NCBI GenBank assembly: GCA_041504365.1
Contig: CP167917.1
Coordinates: forward strand, 3,906,001 to 3,970,000
Length of the DNA: 64,000 nucleotides
Direction of reading: 5' to 3'
From: Dryocola sp. LX212
Lineage (GTDB): Bacteria; Pseudomonadota; Gammaproteobacteria; Enterobacterales; Enterobacteriaceae
Both the position numbers and the translations under genes were made by a program. The notes beneath the pieces are model-generated. The model saw only the letters and a program-made list of their open reading frames with translations, was not told the DNA's origin and did no database searches. Positions 26,289 to 34,946 of the stretch are shown here, piece after piece (position 1 is the first letter of the stretch; each line of letters starts with the position of its first letter).

Positions 26289-27733
26289 AACCCCTCTAGT
26301 TTGAAATCCAGGGTTTCAGACGCCATTATTTTATTATTAACATCAAGATTTGGTATTGTATTTAGAACGTCATTCACTTCATGAAGTGATCGAATAGATC
26401 TAGAGTAGACAGTACTCAGCACTTGTGGACTATGTGTTGTTACGATTAATTGCAGGTTAGGGAATGTATTTTGAAGGTTAATGATAACCGTTTGCTGCCA
26501 AGAAGGGTGTAAGTGCAAGTCTATCTCATCGATAAGAACTATTCCTTCGCCATCAAGAGGATTTTCCAGACTTGGATTTAGAAGCACTAACCTACGAGTC
26601 AAATCACCAATTAAAGACAAAAGTGACTTTTCCCCCTGAGAGAGTTGCTGGGCACTAATTTCTTTATTGTTTTTATATAAAACTAACTTAACACCTTCTT
26701 GTTCATAAACCAACCTGACATCATTAATATCAGGTATAAAAATTGTTATTGCTTGCTTAATATGCTTAAAAACTTTAGAAGCCAGCACCTCATCCCGGTT
26801 AAAATTTTCATTGTATATTTCGGATATTTCTTGATTCTTTTTTCTTATTATCTCTTCCAGTGGTAGAATAAAGGAAAGGTCATTACCCTTATCCTTAAAC
26901 ATTTTTAGCAAATTATTCGTACTTTCTATTTCAGACTGTAACTTACTAATCTCTTCATTTATTCCACCACCTTGCCGAGCTATGCTGTCTATTCTCCCTA
27001 ACCAAACAATAAACTCATTAAAATCATGTCGGTCTTTAAGCACGTCTTCGTAGGCATCAAATTTACTCCACTTGTCCTTGATACCAATCTGAGACGCCAC
27101 CTTAGCAAAATCATCTTTTGTACCTTCATTTGATCTCGCTACAGAATAATGGGCAACCAAGGGAAGGTTGGAATCAGAAAATTTAGAGTTAACATATCGA
27201 TAGAGCCCACCTAAAGCTTTGATCTCTTGCAAAGAACTGCGTCTACTCAAAGCCTTACCAGGTTTTGATTTAGTTGAAAGAAAATTAAAATCCTCCCCCT
27301 CTAGAGAAAGCCGACACGCGACACTTCCATAAGAGACTTCCTTAGAGTTATTTATATCTAAATCTCTTAAATAAGTTCCCACGCCCTCTTCTTTGATAAA
27401 ATTTGCTTTAAGCCATGATAATGTCAAACTTAAGCTATCAAGTATAGTTGACTTTCCCGACCCGTTAATACCGATTATAACCGTAATGTCATCTTCAATT
27501 TTCAGCGTAATGTCTTCAATTCCACGAACGCCGTAGACACCAATTTGATTTACCCTTAGCCTTTTACTAGAAATCTTTTCTTTAACCAAAGTGACAATCT
27601 CATCAGCAACGCCATCACCTTTAGTCTCGACCTTACCTTCAGTGATATCCTTGACAAGTTGAAAATTTGATTTTAAACTATTTTTCCTTGCCGACTCAAT
27701 TATTTTTGAATCGAGAACGTGCCGAATAATCAT
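26285..27733 (-). CDS. ptuA: Retron effector ATPase PtuA-like (main part)
   Basis: 482-residue ABC/SMC-like ATPase. Walker A is GINGSGKST (about residue 90), signature QLSQGEKSLLSL (about 367), Walker B IVLIDEIDLHLHP (about 400), and switch histidine VTTHSPQVL. A coiled-coil-like middle (about 270-330) separates the halves. It lies 1 bp after the retron RT and upstream of the HNH gene, the RT-ATPase-HNH order of Ec78-type (type I-A) retrons, where the ATPase and nuclease form a toxic effector held in check by the RT and its DNA. The family C terminus appears to be in the next ORF. Confidence 0.85.
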   Translation of the reverse strand: MIIRHVLDSKIIESARKNSLKSNFQLVKDITEGKVETKGDGVADEIVTLVKEKISSKRLRVNQIGVYGVRGIEDITLKIEDDITVIIGINGSGKSTILDSLSLTLSWLKANFIKEEGVGTYLRDLDINNSKEVSYGSVACRLSLEGEDFNFLSTKSKPGKALSRRSSLQEIKALGGLYRYVNSKFSDSNLPLVAHYSVARSNEGTKDDFAKVASQIGIKDKWSKFDAYEDVLKDRHDFNEFIVWLGRIDSIARQGGGINEEISKLQSEIESTNNLLKMFKDKGNDLSFILPLEEIIRKKNQEISEIYNENFNRDEVLASKVFKHIKQAITIFIPDINDVRLVYEQEGVKLVLYKNNKEISAQQLSQGEKSLLSLIGDLTRRLVLLNPSLENPLDGEGIVLIDEIDLHLHPSWQQTVIINLQNTFPNLQLIVTTHSPQVLSTVYSRSIRSLHEVNDVLNTIPNLDVNNKIMASETLDFKLEGL

Positions 27734-28661
27734 TTAATCACCCTTTAACAAAGATAAAATTAACTCTTCTGTGTACTTATCTGATAAGCGCTTAATAATT
27801 CCCGGTTGAATATGCTCATAAAAAATGATCTTGCCTCGAAGTTTAGATAATAAATCCGGGTCAAGTTCTCCAAGAGAGAATGCATGTACAAAATGAAAAA
27901 TACGCCTCTTCTCATCTCTACCCAGTGAAATCCTACCATCATCTGTTAGTGTTATTCCTGTAACATGACGATTATGCTTCTTCGAAGAAAATTTCGTTTT
28001 TGCTTCATTAACAGTAATTCCATCAAAATATTTATTCAAAAATGCTTTAACTACTCTGGGCACTGAAAATAAAATACCAACCTTGAATGTTGAAAATGTC
28101 AAATCATCAGCGTAGCGGCTATAAATAATCCCTTGAGAAAGACACCATTCAGAAAGAAAAAAATCAAATTCGTACGCCACAAAATTACTTATTAGTGGCG
28201 AAGTAGGCGCGCCTATGCTTAATTTTAGTTTATCAGAATCATGCCTGTTCGGTTGCCAAAAAAGTACCTTTGTTAACCTCCCCTTTCTTTTTATTTATAT
28301 CGATCCCTAACTCATCCACTTTAGACCAAAACATATCTGGTGTAATTGAGTTGAAGAAATTACTAAAATCCATTTTTAGCAAATACGACTGGGAAACATG
28401 AAGCATTGCATTTTTTTTAATGCTACTGCCTTTCTTATAAGCATAAGCGCAATTATGAACTGGCAACATATCTTGCAAAAGAGCATCACAGATACGCTGA
28501 ATTTCCTTCAGCTTTTTAGAAGGATGGGCGATTGTTCGATAGCCGACTGTGCGCTTTGGAATAGAGTAGACCCGATACTTCCTAGGTGCATTTTTGAGGA
28601 AAGAATTGAGTTGCCGCTTTGAATATCCTAACTCATCGCAAATTCTATCTGAAAAAAGCAT
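27734..28661 (-). pseudogene. ret: Retron reverse transcriptase (one-base frameshift)
   Basis: Makes msDNA from the adjacent msr-msd RNA. The start is ATG 28661 ([15 protein letters not shown]), just after the a2 repeat. Retron-specific NAMLH (NAxxH) and RHVTG (VTG) motifs, and catalytic SRYADDLTFS, are present. The frame breaks at a run of six T (plus strand A 28258-28263). With five T it would read [29 protein letters not shown], a normal RT palm, for a protein of about 309 residues. As given, the 5' ORF stops at 28239 and the YADD part has no good start, so RT would be inactive unless the base is an error or slippage occurs. Confidence 0.88.
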
Positions 28662-28665
28662 CGTT

Positions 28666-28923
28666 GCCTCTAATTGAAGCGCCCAAGGCAAGCCTTGGGC
28701 GTGTGACTCTTTACTAAAGGAAGCGAAAGGTGCAGCTCCCGGACAAGGTACGAAGGCCGGGCTCTGCACCTTTCGCAACCTTATGTCGTTCAATAAATTA
28801 GAGCCTGGCTAAACACCCGGCTAGACCGTTGATTTGGTCCTAAGCTAAAGAGCTTGATTATTCTAGCTAAACATCGCTCACTGAGCAAACCCTCTATCGA
28901 TAAAGCTACGAACAATTAGAGGC
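28666..28923 (-). ncRNA. Retron msr-msd RNA
   Basis: Upstream of the RT. The a1 repeat GCCTCTAATTG (minus strand, 28923-28913) pairs with a2 CAATTAGAGGC (28676-28666). After a1 comes GTAGC, fitting a branch G, then several small msr hairpins (CTTTATC/GATAGAG, GCTCA/TGAGC and others). The msd has a long hairpin with a perfect 13-bp stem GCGAAAGGTGCAG (28776-28764 against 28735-28723) and a second perfect 9-bp stem GCCCAAGGC/GCCTTGGGC (28681-28700). The a2 repeat contains AGAGG, so the RT ribosome site lies within it. Exact transcript ends are inferred. Confidence 0.85.
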
Positions 28924-28937
28924 TGCATTGTCTTCGC

Positions 28938-29135
28938 TCAACGCTCCACCTGCATAGGGTCTAGCGAAAGGATTACTGAATATGAATGACCTTCTGACAG
29001 ATTTCTGCCAGTGATATCTGCAATTAAATTCAAAGCAATTTCACGGTCTCTTTCCTGACAAGCGCCCTCAGCCGTTAGACGCGCAATCATTTCGACCCGC
29101 TCAATCATAACGTGCTCATTCAACTCTCTATCCAC
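28938..29135 (-). CDS. Small P2-like early protein, unknown function
   Basis: 65 residues from GTG at 29135 (VDRELNEHVMIERVEMIARLTAEGA...), chosen because GGAGG lies 4 bases upstream. The longer frame from 29177 lacks such a site. Charged and helical, no motif I recognise. It lies between gpA and the retron RNA at the end of the early operon, where 186-type phages carry small genes. Confidence 0.6.
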   Translation of the reverse strand: MDRELNEHVMIERVEMIARLTAEGACQERDREIALNLIADITGRNLSEGHSYSVILSLDPMQVER

Positions 29136-29244
29136 ACATCCTCCATTGCGAGATACTGTATATAAACACAGTAACATAAATTAACTGAATTTGCGAAATG
29201 AAATCATCTAGAAACACAATGTATGTGCATGATAAGGATAAACA

Positions 29245-31491
29245 TTAATGGAATTTTCTCATTACTGATTCTGCTAAATCCGCTACACGGCTTACGATTT
29301 CCTGAGCTTTAGCATGATATTTCCTGGCTTTAGCATGCTGTGATGGGGCAGCGGAAAAGATCTCTCCAGTGGCCGTCCCTTTAAGCCATTTGCCGTCCAA
29401 ACAACTTTTACCACCTGCTATCAGGTGCAGTGCTTCACCCCGGCTGATAGTGATGCCGGTGGTCAGATGTATCTCGTCGATAGTTTTAGCAATAGCTGCG
29501 TTTTGCTCATCCGTTCCGTGGATAAATCTCGGCCTTTTAGGTGGCTTCGGTTTCCTGAGTCGCTTTGTCAGCTCTCGCCTTTCACGCCGACTCAGAGGTT
29601 TGGTTAAATCCAGCATCGGTGGGTCGCTTTCGCTTCCCGTACAGTTATTGACAGAACTCCGAGAGGGCGAAGGATCGCCCTTAAGGTCAACTTCCAAATC
29701 AAGGGCGAGTTTGGGGACAATCTTCCACTGGATGAGACGGGTAATAATCGGCGTGTCTTTGCCAACGGTGGTATCGAACACACCTTTGATACGCACACAT
29801 TCCTCTCCGTATTCGTTGCACGTATCGGTCGGCTCATACCATGTGCGCACCTGGAGATCGTCACGTCGCACAAAGGGGCCGCCCTGGGCATTCACATAAT
29901 CAGCCCATCGACCGCCGTCGGCCGCATCATGCACGGCGGCAAATTCCACGCTCAGACCATGGGCCGTTTCCGAGTCAGCCATTTTTCGCAGTTCGCGGTA
30001 GACAGTCACCGGCGCACCGCCGATAAACTGAAACTGACGGATACGCCAGCGCGCCGCCCAGGCAGCGACCGCAGGCGCAGTTTCTTTCAGCAGCTCACCG
30101 CTTTCGTCATCGCGCTCGTCATCAAGCGCAAACCCATCGATATTTTTACTGATGTATTTAGCCACGTAGCCGGTGGCGCTGCCTTTTTCCGGGTCGATGG
30201 CTTCGGCATGAAAACGCGCCTTGCGAGCTTTGGCACTCAGCAGCTCTGCGTCATCTTCTTTGTGCGCATGCTCCTGCATGACGGCGCGAACACGATCAAC
30301 ATCCTGCGGCAGCATGAAAATCAGCATATGCCAGTGGGGAGTTCCATCGTGATGAGGTTCAGCTACGCGGATCCCGAAAATACGCACATCCTGACGGTGA
30401 AGTTTGGCCCGAATACGCGACCAGACGCCGCTCAGGTAAGACTGAGTATCGGCTGGGCTTGCACCATTCCATTTGTTGTTGCGGTAGCCTGCTTTCGTTG
30501 TGGCGTGGTATTTCGAAGGTGCAGTGATGGTGTAGAACTCGCCCATATAGCCCAGCTCGTTTGAGATTTTTCAAAGCCGCTAATGCGAGTCATCAATTCC
30601 CCACGACGGATAGGCGGGTTCGCGACGCTGCCGTCGTATTTATCGATGAGGCTGATACGGTTCCCTTCGTCGTCTATCAGATCCATCCCTTTGAGAAACT
30701 CACGTGTGCGACGCTTTTGCTCGCGCCAGTCCGCTATGCAGGCCTTACTGGCGTAAGGTGCATTTTTTACTGACATTGCCTAAAGCGATTTGCAGATGTT
30801 CACGCCATTCGGCGGCAACGCGGCGCAGGCGACCACGCCACCATTTTTCATTGGTCATCCTCAGCACTGCAGGGGCAATGTCATCCAGCGATACCAGTCT
30901 GGCTGTCACGCGTTCCCACAGCGGCGGCATGCATCTGAAATGCTGCGCGATAATCGCTGCGCGCATGTAGATCTGATGCAGTACTTTTAGACTTCCAACA
31001 TCGCCTTCAATTACCCCAATTTCGCCTGTAATGTAATTAGCAATGTCACCGGCCAGCAGCTCGATATCGGATTTGGACATATCCTGCAGGCGGTTATAAC
31101 GGGCGGTCATGTTTATCAGGCGGGAAGCAAGAAAGCTGATTTCGGGTGAGTCAAAACGCCCACCAAAAAGAAGCCGGGATAAATCTGGAGCGATACCGCT
31201 AAGGGAATATTTACCGGCAACCAGCTCAAGACGTGGCAATGCTCGCCTTACAAATGTGACGAGGTGAGCATTGGCTCGTTGAGCACCATAGGTACGCTCT
31301 AAATAATCGACGCGGCGATTGATCTCATAACTTACGCAATCAGGCTGCTTTGCCAGCTCGGTACGCGCCCGCAGCAACGCCGCAATCTCTCGATCGCGGC
31401 GGTGCTTTTCTTTATGGGTAAGATATGGACTGGCAATTGCCTGCCGTGGCGCATTCCACGGCCAGGCAAACTGAATAATAGCTTTTGTCAC
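29245..31491 (-). pseudogene. A: Replication initiator gpA (two compensating-type frameshifts)
   Basis: P2-type rolling-circle initiator that nicks the origin. Three ORFs together read as one chain of about 748 residues from GTG 31491. The first ends NVSKKCTLRQ; the second resumes NAPYASKACIADWREQKRRTREF; the third resumes ISNELGYMGEFYTITAPSKYH. The C part has the HUH motif PHWHML and the twin-tyrosine segment GYVAKYISKN. The first break is one extra A in six (plus T 30763-30768), the second one missing A in five (plus T 30567-30571). The second restores the original frame, leaving about 65 wrong residues and stops between. The phage cannot replicate as written. Confidence 0.9.
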
Positions 31492-31495
31492 TTCC

Positions 31496-31792
31496 TCAAC
31501 CCCGGAAGCCGTTCATAAGGCAGTCAGGAATTTCATAAAAGCTGCGATTTGGCATTCGAATGGATAAAACAACCCATTGGTCAGCACCTTCAATAACGCA
31601 GGAGCAATCCAGAACATGAGTTACACGAACTACCAGTTCGCGCCCTGTATATTTCCCGCGAGCCCACTCACGAAAATGAAGGCGATCCCCCTCGTTGTAA
31701 TCCCTGTCGTTTTTTCGTAATTCGGCCTTTTTTCGTCCGCTGATGACTGCCATGTAATGATTAGGGAGTATTTTTAGAACATGGGTTCCCAT
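31496..31792 (-). CDS. DUF3850 (ASCH-like) protein
   Basis: 98 residues from ATG at 31792, which shares its A with the upstream TGA stop (TGATG). HVLKILPNHYMAVISGRKKAELRKNDRDYNEGDRLHF...YTGRELVVRVTHVL is the DUF3850 pattern, an ASCH-like RNA-binding fold. A longer frame upstream overlaps the DksA-like gene and is a shadow. Part of the early operon just upstream of A; function unknown. Confidence 0.85.
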   Translation of the reverse strand: MGTHVLKILPNHYMAVISGRKKAELRKNDRDYNEGDRLHFREWARGKYTGRELVVRVTHVLDCSCVIEGADQWVVLSIRMPNRSFYEIPDCLMNGFRG

Positions 31793-32016
31793 CAGACACC
31801 TCCCCTGTAATGCTGATTTTTCAGCTCTGCGATTTCCTGACAGGTCACGCAATATCCGACACCTGGCACAGCTGCACGGCGAGCTTCCGGGATTGGTGCG
31901 TCGCATTCTTCACAGAGAAAACGGGAAGGTGCAGCGATACGGCTACGCGCATTATTAATATGACGCTCACGCTCTTCGTGCTCGCGCTGCTGCGCTAAAT
32001 CCATTGCATCGGCCAT
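31792..32016 (-). CDS. TraR/DksA-family C4 zinc-finger protein
   Basis: 74 residues. C-x2-C (FLCEECDAPIPEARR) and C-x2-C (YCVTCQEI) with the conserved zinc-finger spacing. It belongs to the short TraR/DksA group common in P2 phages (P2 ORF82 type), which can bind the RNA polymerase secondary channel. It starts at the stop of the upstream gene (TAATG). Confidence 0.88.
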   Translation of the reverse strand: MADAMDLAQQREHEERERHINNARSRIAAPSRFLCEECDAPIPEARRAAVPGVGYCVTCQEIAELKNQHYRGGV

Positions 32017-32243
32017 TAGTGCAGCTCCTGCGATTCATTTTCATAACGGAGTGCTTCGCGGCGCAGCAGCTCCGCGGCCTCAGTGCCGTTCATACCCTCG
32101 CGGGTGATATGAATCGCCAGAGCCTCAAGACGCAATGAAACGGCCAGCGCGCGGTCTTTGCGCTCTTCGTTTTTTGCTTTATTCAGCAAAGAAACCAAGG
32201 CGGTATTTTCAGCTTCAATTTTGTGGTTTTCGGTGTTTCGCAT
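32016..32243 (-). CDS. DUF2732 family early protein
   Basis: 75 residues from ATG at 32243 (MRNTENHKIEAENTALVSLLNKAKNEERKDRAL), with AGGAGA upstream. An eight-residue longer frame exists but lacks a ribosome site. The NEERKDRALAVSLRLEAL core is typical of this P2-phage family. Function unknown; translationally coupled to the DksA-like gene. Confidence 0.8.
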   Translation of the reverse strand: MRNTENHKIEAENTALVSLLNKAKNEERKDRALAVSLRLEALAIHITREGMNGTEAAELLRREALRYENESQELH

Positions 32244-32311
32244 AAAGCTTCTCCTGAATTTGGGCAAAGGAATGCCCGGCGGGTTTACGCCATTGCTTTT
32301 GGATGGATTAA

Positions 32312-32695
32312 TTACTCAGTTAAATAACAGTCGTACTTTGAAAAGCGTGAAGGGAGCAAACTTCCCCAGCGGGTGATCTCATTCATCGACCGGATAATCA
32401 GTGCGCGGCGTGCCTGTTCGAAAAACTCGAACGGCTTACCGATTTCATCTGGTTTAAATGATGACGGCTCCAGGCGGTTAGCCAGCGTCAGGACAACGAA
32501 TTTAAAGTTATTGTCGAGCTTATTAAAATTGCGCTGCGCTGCATTATTGGTGGCTTTCAGCTGCTGACGGAAACGAGCGAGACATTCGTCACCGGTCATC
32601 TTTAACGGGCCATCAATTCGCGCATGCATGAAGTACACATTGTTAAACGTTGTCTGCGTTGTTTTAACGGACTTAACCAGAGCAACATTATTCAT
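32312..32695 (-). CDS. Early protein in the position of replication gene B
   Basis: 127 residues from ATG at 32695 (MNNVALVKSVKTTQTTFNNVYF), GGAGGG 4 bases upstream; the ATG overlaps the preceding stop (ATGA). Basic and helical. By position in the early operon it may match P2 gene B, which loads DnaB helicase, but I do not recognise a motif that proves it. The longer frame from 32782 overlaps the Fil-like gene. Confidence 0.6.
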   Translation of the reverse strand: MNNVALVKSVKTTQTTFNNVYFMHARIDGPLKMTGDECLARFRQQLKATNNAAQRNFNKLDNNFKFVVLTLANRLEPSSFKPDEIGKPFEFFEQARRALIIRSMNEITRWGSLLPSRFSKYDCYLTE

Positions 32696-32880
32696 TGAGC
32701 CCTCCAGCGCTTTATGAGTCTGGTGAAGAGTGTCGGCTTTTGGGTACGCAGGCCATTTAGCAATGCAGACTGGTCGCGGCATGGATGCCAGCGAGTATTA
32801 TCATCACCCATAATCCATCCGTGACCGTAGCTCATCGAAGGGCTTTGGCGCTTTAGCAGTGACGCGAATGACGGTTCCAT
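32692..32880 (-). CDS. fil: Fil-like phage filamentation protein
   Basis: 62 residues from ATG at 32880, two codons inside the longest frame, because AGAGG is 6 bases upstream. SPSMSYGHGWIMGDDNTRWHPCRDQSALL resembles the Fil family of phage 186 (family recalled from memory), whose expression causes host filamentation. It follows cII, the 186 order. Moderate certainty. Confidence 0.6.
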   Translation of the reverse strand: MEPSFASLLKRQSPSMSYGHGWIMGDDNTRWHPCRDQSALLNGLRTQKPTLFTRLIKRWRAQ

Positions 32881-32890
32881 TTTCATCCTC

Positions 32891-33400
32891 TTAAATCAGG
32901 CCGAACGATGCGCCAATACCGCTCATGGTATCGACCACGCTCGACATTGCTGGGTTGGCCTGGAGTCGTGCCTGTATTGCCAGCGCAGAAAGTGACAACA
33001 TGCGAATGCCAGCGTTAACGCTTTCAATCATGTTGTGCTTACGGGCAGAGGTCAGACGCTCATCAGATACCGCACCGCTCGCTAGTTCTCCTAATTCGCT
33101 CATGGCTCGCATGACGTAGAACTGCAATTTATCTTTCGCTAACTCGTTAATTGGTACACATGGCAAGCATTGAATTTGAGCCAAGAACCCATCAACAAGA
33201 ATTGAGTCTTCTGTCAGGTCGGTAAGCAGCCATAATTCAGGCGGGGTGAATTGGTGGGGTTGATCCGGATTGAGCTTGTTACGTAACGTCTGCACATTCA
33301 TGCCCGCTCGCTCTGCCAGCTTTGCCATGTTGTGACGCAAAGCAAAAGTCCGGCACGCTTCGTCATAATGTGGATGTTTGGAAACCTGAAAATCAAACAT
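32891..33400 (-). CDS. cII: 186-type CII lysogeny activator
   Basis: 169 residues. N-terminal helix-turn-helix (MAKLAERAGMNVQTLRNKLNPDQPHQFTPPELWLL) followed by a helical domain (VMRAMSELGELASGAV, NAGIRMLSLSALAIQARLQ). Length and layout match 186 CII, which switches on early cI transcription. It follows apl in the lytic transcript. Confidence 0.88.
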   Translation of the reverse strand: MFDFQVSKHPHYDEACRTFALRHNMAKLAERAGMNVQTLRNKLNPDQPHQFTPPELWLLTDLTEDSILVDGFLAQIQCLPCVPINELAKDKLQFYVMRAMSELGELASGAVSDERLTSARKHNMIESVNAGIRMLSLSALAIQARLQANPAMSSVVDTMSGIGASFGLI

Positions 33401-33430
33401 GATTCGCCTCTAGCTAATCGATAGGATGAT

Positions 33431-33652
33431 TTACGCGTTAAGCGAAATGTCACATTCGCTTAGTGCCTGAATGGTAAGCGCGGCCATGTTGATTTCAACT
33501 AACCCTTTCTTCTGCTTTCCTTTCGGCTTAATTGGTAATTTCCCGTATTCAATCAGGTTCCTAGCGGTTTCTTTGTTGGTGCCAGTGCGGCGGCAATACT
33601 CATCTAGCGGCAAGTACGGCTCTGGGATGATGATTGTAATGTTGGGGCGCAT
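33431..33652 (-). CDS. apl: Apl/Cox-type regulator and excisionase
   Basis: 73 residues from ATG at 33652 (MRPNITIIIPEPYLPLDEYCRRTGTNKETARNLIEYGKLP). The winged-helix segment YCRRTGTNKETARNLIEYGKLPI is the Cox/Apl MerR-like DNA-binding form. In 186, Apl represses both switch promoters and helps excision. It is the first gene of the lytic transcript, divergent from cI across the operators. The longer frame from 33724 runs into the promoter region. Confidence 0.82.
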   Translation of the reverse strand: MRPNITIIIPEPYLPLDEYCRRTGTNKETARNLIEYGKLPIKPKGKQKKGLVEINMAALTIQALSECDISLNA

Positions 33653-33730
33653 AGTGCAAACTCCGTCAGTTAACCTGTACGGCAATACAGGGTTATATAA
33701 GGCTACATTCAAACTACGGAGCAAGGTTAG

Positions 33731-33773
33731 TTAGATAATATCTAAGCGTCAATCTGATTTAGATAAAATCTAA
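33731..33773. promoter_or_regulatory. Two palindromic operators in the cI-apl switch
   Basis: TTAGATAATATCTAA (33731-33745) is a perfect palindrome; TTAGATAAAATCTAA (33759-33773) is nearly so. Centres are 28 bp apart, just upstream of cI and in the gap to apl. They contain -10-like AT-rich cores. They are the obvious candidates for CI binding at the face-to-face lysogenic and lytic promoters. Confidence 0.8.
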
Positions 33774-33789
33774 GAAGCTTGAGTATAAA

Positions 33790-34371
33790 ATGGCACGATT
33801 CCGAATTGACCCTGATACAGACAGCGCACCAGTGCTGGATAGAGTTATAGAGGCATATGGCTTCACACAGAAAATGCAACTGGCTGAAATTCTTGATATT
33901 GCAGCCAGTTCATTGTCTTCGCGCTACAAACGTGGGGGGCTTCCTGCCGACATCATGATCAAGTGCATGGCCGAAACAGGTGTAAGTCTTGAATGGTTGG
34001 CAACTGGTCGGGGACCGAAGTTTGAGAATGAAGAATTAGATATTATCAAAGCACCACGTCATAAGATCGTCGATGGTCACCTTTATGACTCTGGAGTTTT
34101 AAGGCTAGATAAAGTCACTTTCCTACCTGGTAAGCCACTACCACAGCAACCAATGTGCATTATTGATGGGCTAACCCAGTACATCGTTGACGAGTCATTT
34201 ACTGAGGTATATGACGATAACTGGTTGGTTGAAGTTGAGGGCAAGACGAGTATCCGAACGCTTACACGTATCCCGGTTGGTAAAGTGCGCGTTAGCGGCG
34301 TAGGCATGGCATTTGATTGTGCTATTGATGACATAAAAATTATAGGCAGGGTTGTATTAACTTTAAAATAA
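33790..34371 (+). CDS. cI: 186-type CI repressor
   Basis: 193 residues. N-terminal helix-turn-helix (MQLAEILDIAASSLSSRYKRGGLPADIMIKCMAETGVSLEWLATG) is the Bacteriophage CI repressor domain. The C-terminal oligomerisation domain lacks a LexA-type Ala-Gly cleavage site that I can see, as in 186 where SOS induction works through an antirepressor. First gene of the lysogeny operon cI-SHOCT-int-KAP. Confidence 0.9.
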   Translation: MARFRIDPDTDSAPVLDRVIEAYGFTQKMQLAEILDIAASSLSSRYKRGGLPADIMIKCMAETGVSLEWLATGRGPKFENEELDIIKAPRHKIVDGHLYDSGVLRLDKVTFLPGKPLPQQPMCIIDGLTQYIVDESFTEVYDDNWLVEVEGKTSIRTLTRIPVGKVRVSGVGMAFDCAIDDIKIIGRVVLTLK

Positions 34372-34386
34372 GATAAGGATTTCATA

Positions 34387-34943
34387 ATGATTGACTACAA
34401 AACAGCTTCCAAAGATCAGCTAAAAAAGAATTTTCTCGTCTGGCAAAAGTGGTTTCTGACTCCTCGTTTGGCACGAAGAAAGAGTTTTTCCATTTACCAA
34501 GCATTCTCAACTCTGGTGAGCAACCGCTGGCAGTGGCAAGCGGAGCGATGGGTGGTAATACCTGGCTAATTACTCTTACAAACCAACGAGTCATTTTCCT
34601 GGATAAGGGCATGGTTTTTGGCGTTAAGCAGGTAGATGTAAATCTCAAAAACATTGTAAGTGTTGGTGGAAAAACAGGTTTGCTTCTGGGTGAGATTATG
34701 ATTTCGACCAGCGGCCAAACATATACCATCAAAAATGTCATGAAGGCATCGGTTATTCCTTTCACAAACCTGATCAACTCTACCCGCAACGCTCAGAATG
34801 AAACCTCGCAACTGGTTGAACAACCTAATCCACAGGCCGACGATTTAATCTCTCAAATGGAACGCTTAGCTGCTCTCAAAGAAAAAGGTATTCTCAGTGA
34901 CGAAGAATTCCAACAGCAAAAACAACGCATTCTAAACGGTTAA
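34387..34943 (+). pseudogene. PH-like / SHOCT-domain protein (one-base frameshift)
   Basis: Starts MIDYKTASKDQLKK with AAGGA upstream. The frame breaks at six A (34422-34427). With seven A it reads LKKEFSRLAKVVSDSSFGTKKEFF and continues to the stop at 34943, about 185 residues. The middle (NTWLITLTNQRVIFLDKGMVFGVKQVDVNLKNI) is a bacterial PH-like domain; the end (ISQMERLAALKEKGILSDEEFQQQKQRIL) is a SHOCT domain. Such genes often sit between cI and int in P2 relatives; function unknown. As given, only the part from about 34449 could be made, without a clear ribosome site. Confidence 0.75.
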
Positions 34944-34946
34944 GTT

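Noticed and set aside
28239-28263. Programmed frameshift in the retron RT at the T6 run
   Set aside because: Joining the frames needs a +1 shift at a run too short for efficient polymerase slippage, and neighbouring genes carry similar lesions, so mutation or error is simpler.
28662-28793. In-frame 44-codon N-terminal extension of the retron RT (from 28793)
   Set aside because: It is the msd hairpin region read as protein; the ATG at 28661 after a2 has a ribosome site and begins family-like sequence.
34387-34569. Separate 60-residue gene at the start of the PH/SHOCT locus
   Set aside because: After residue 14 the frame has no plausible homology; one added A gives a continuous protein with the downstream ORF.
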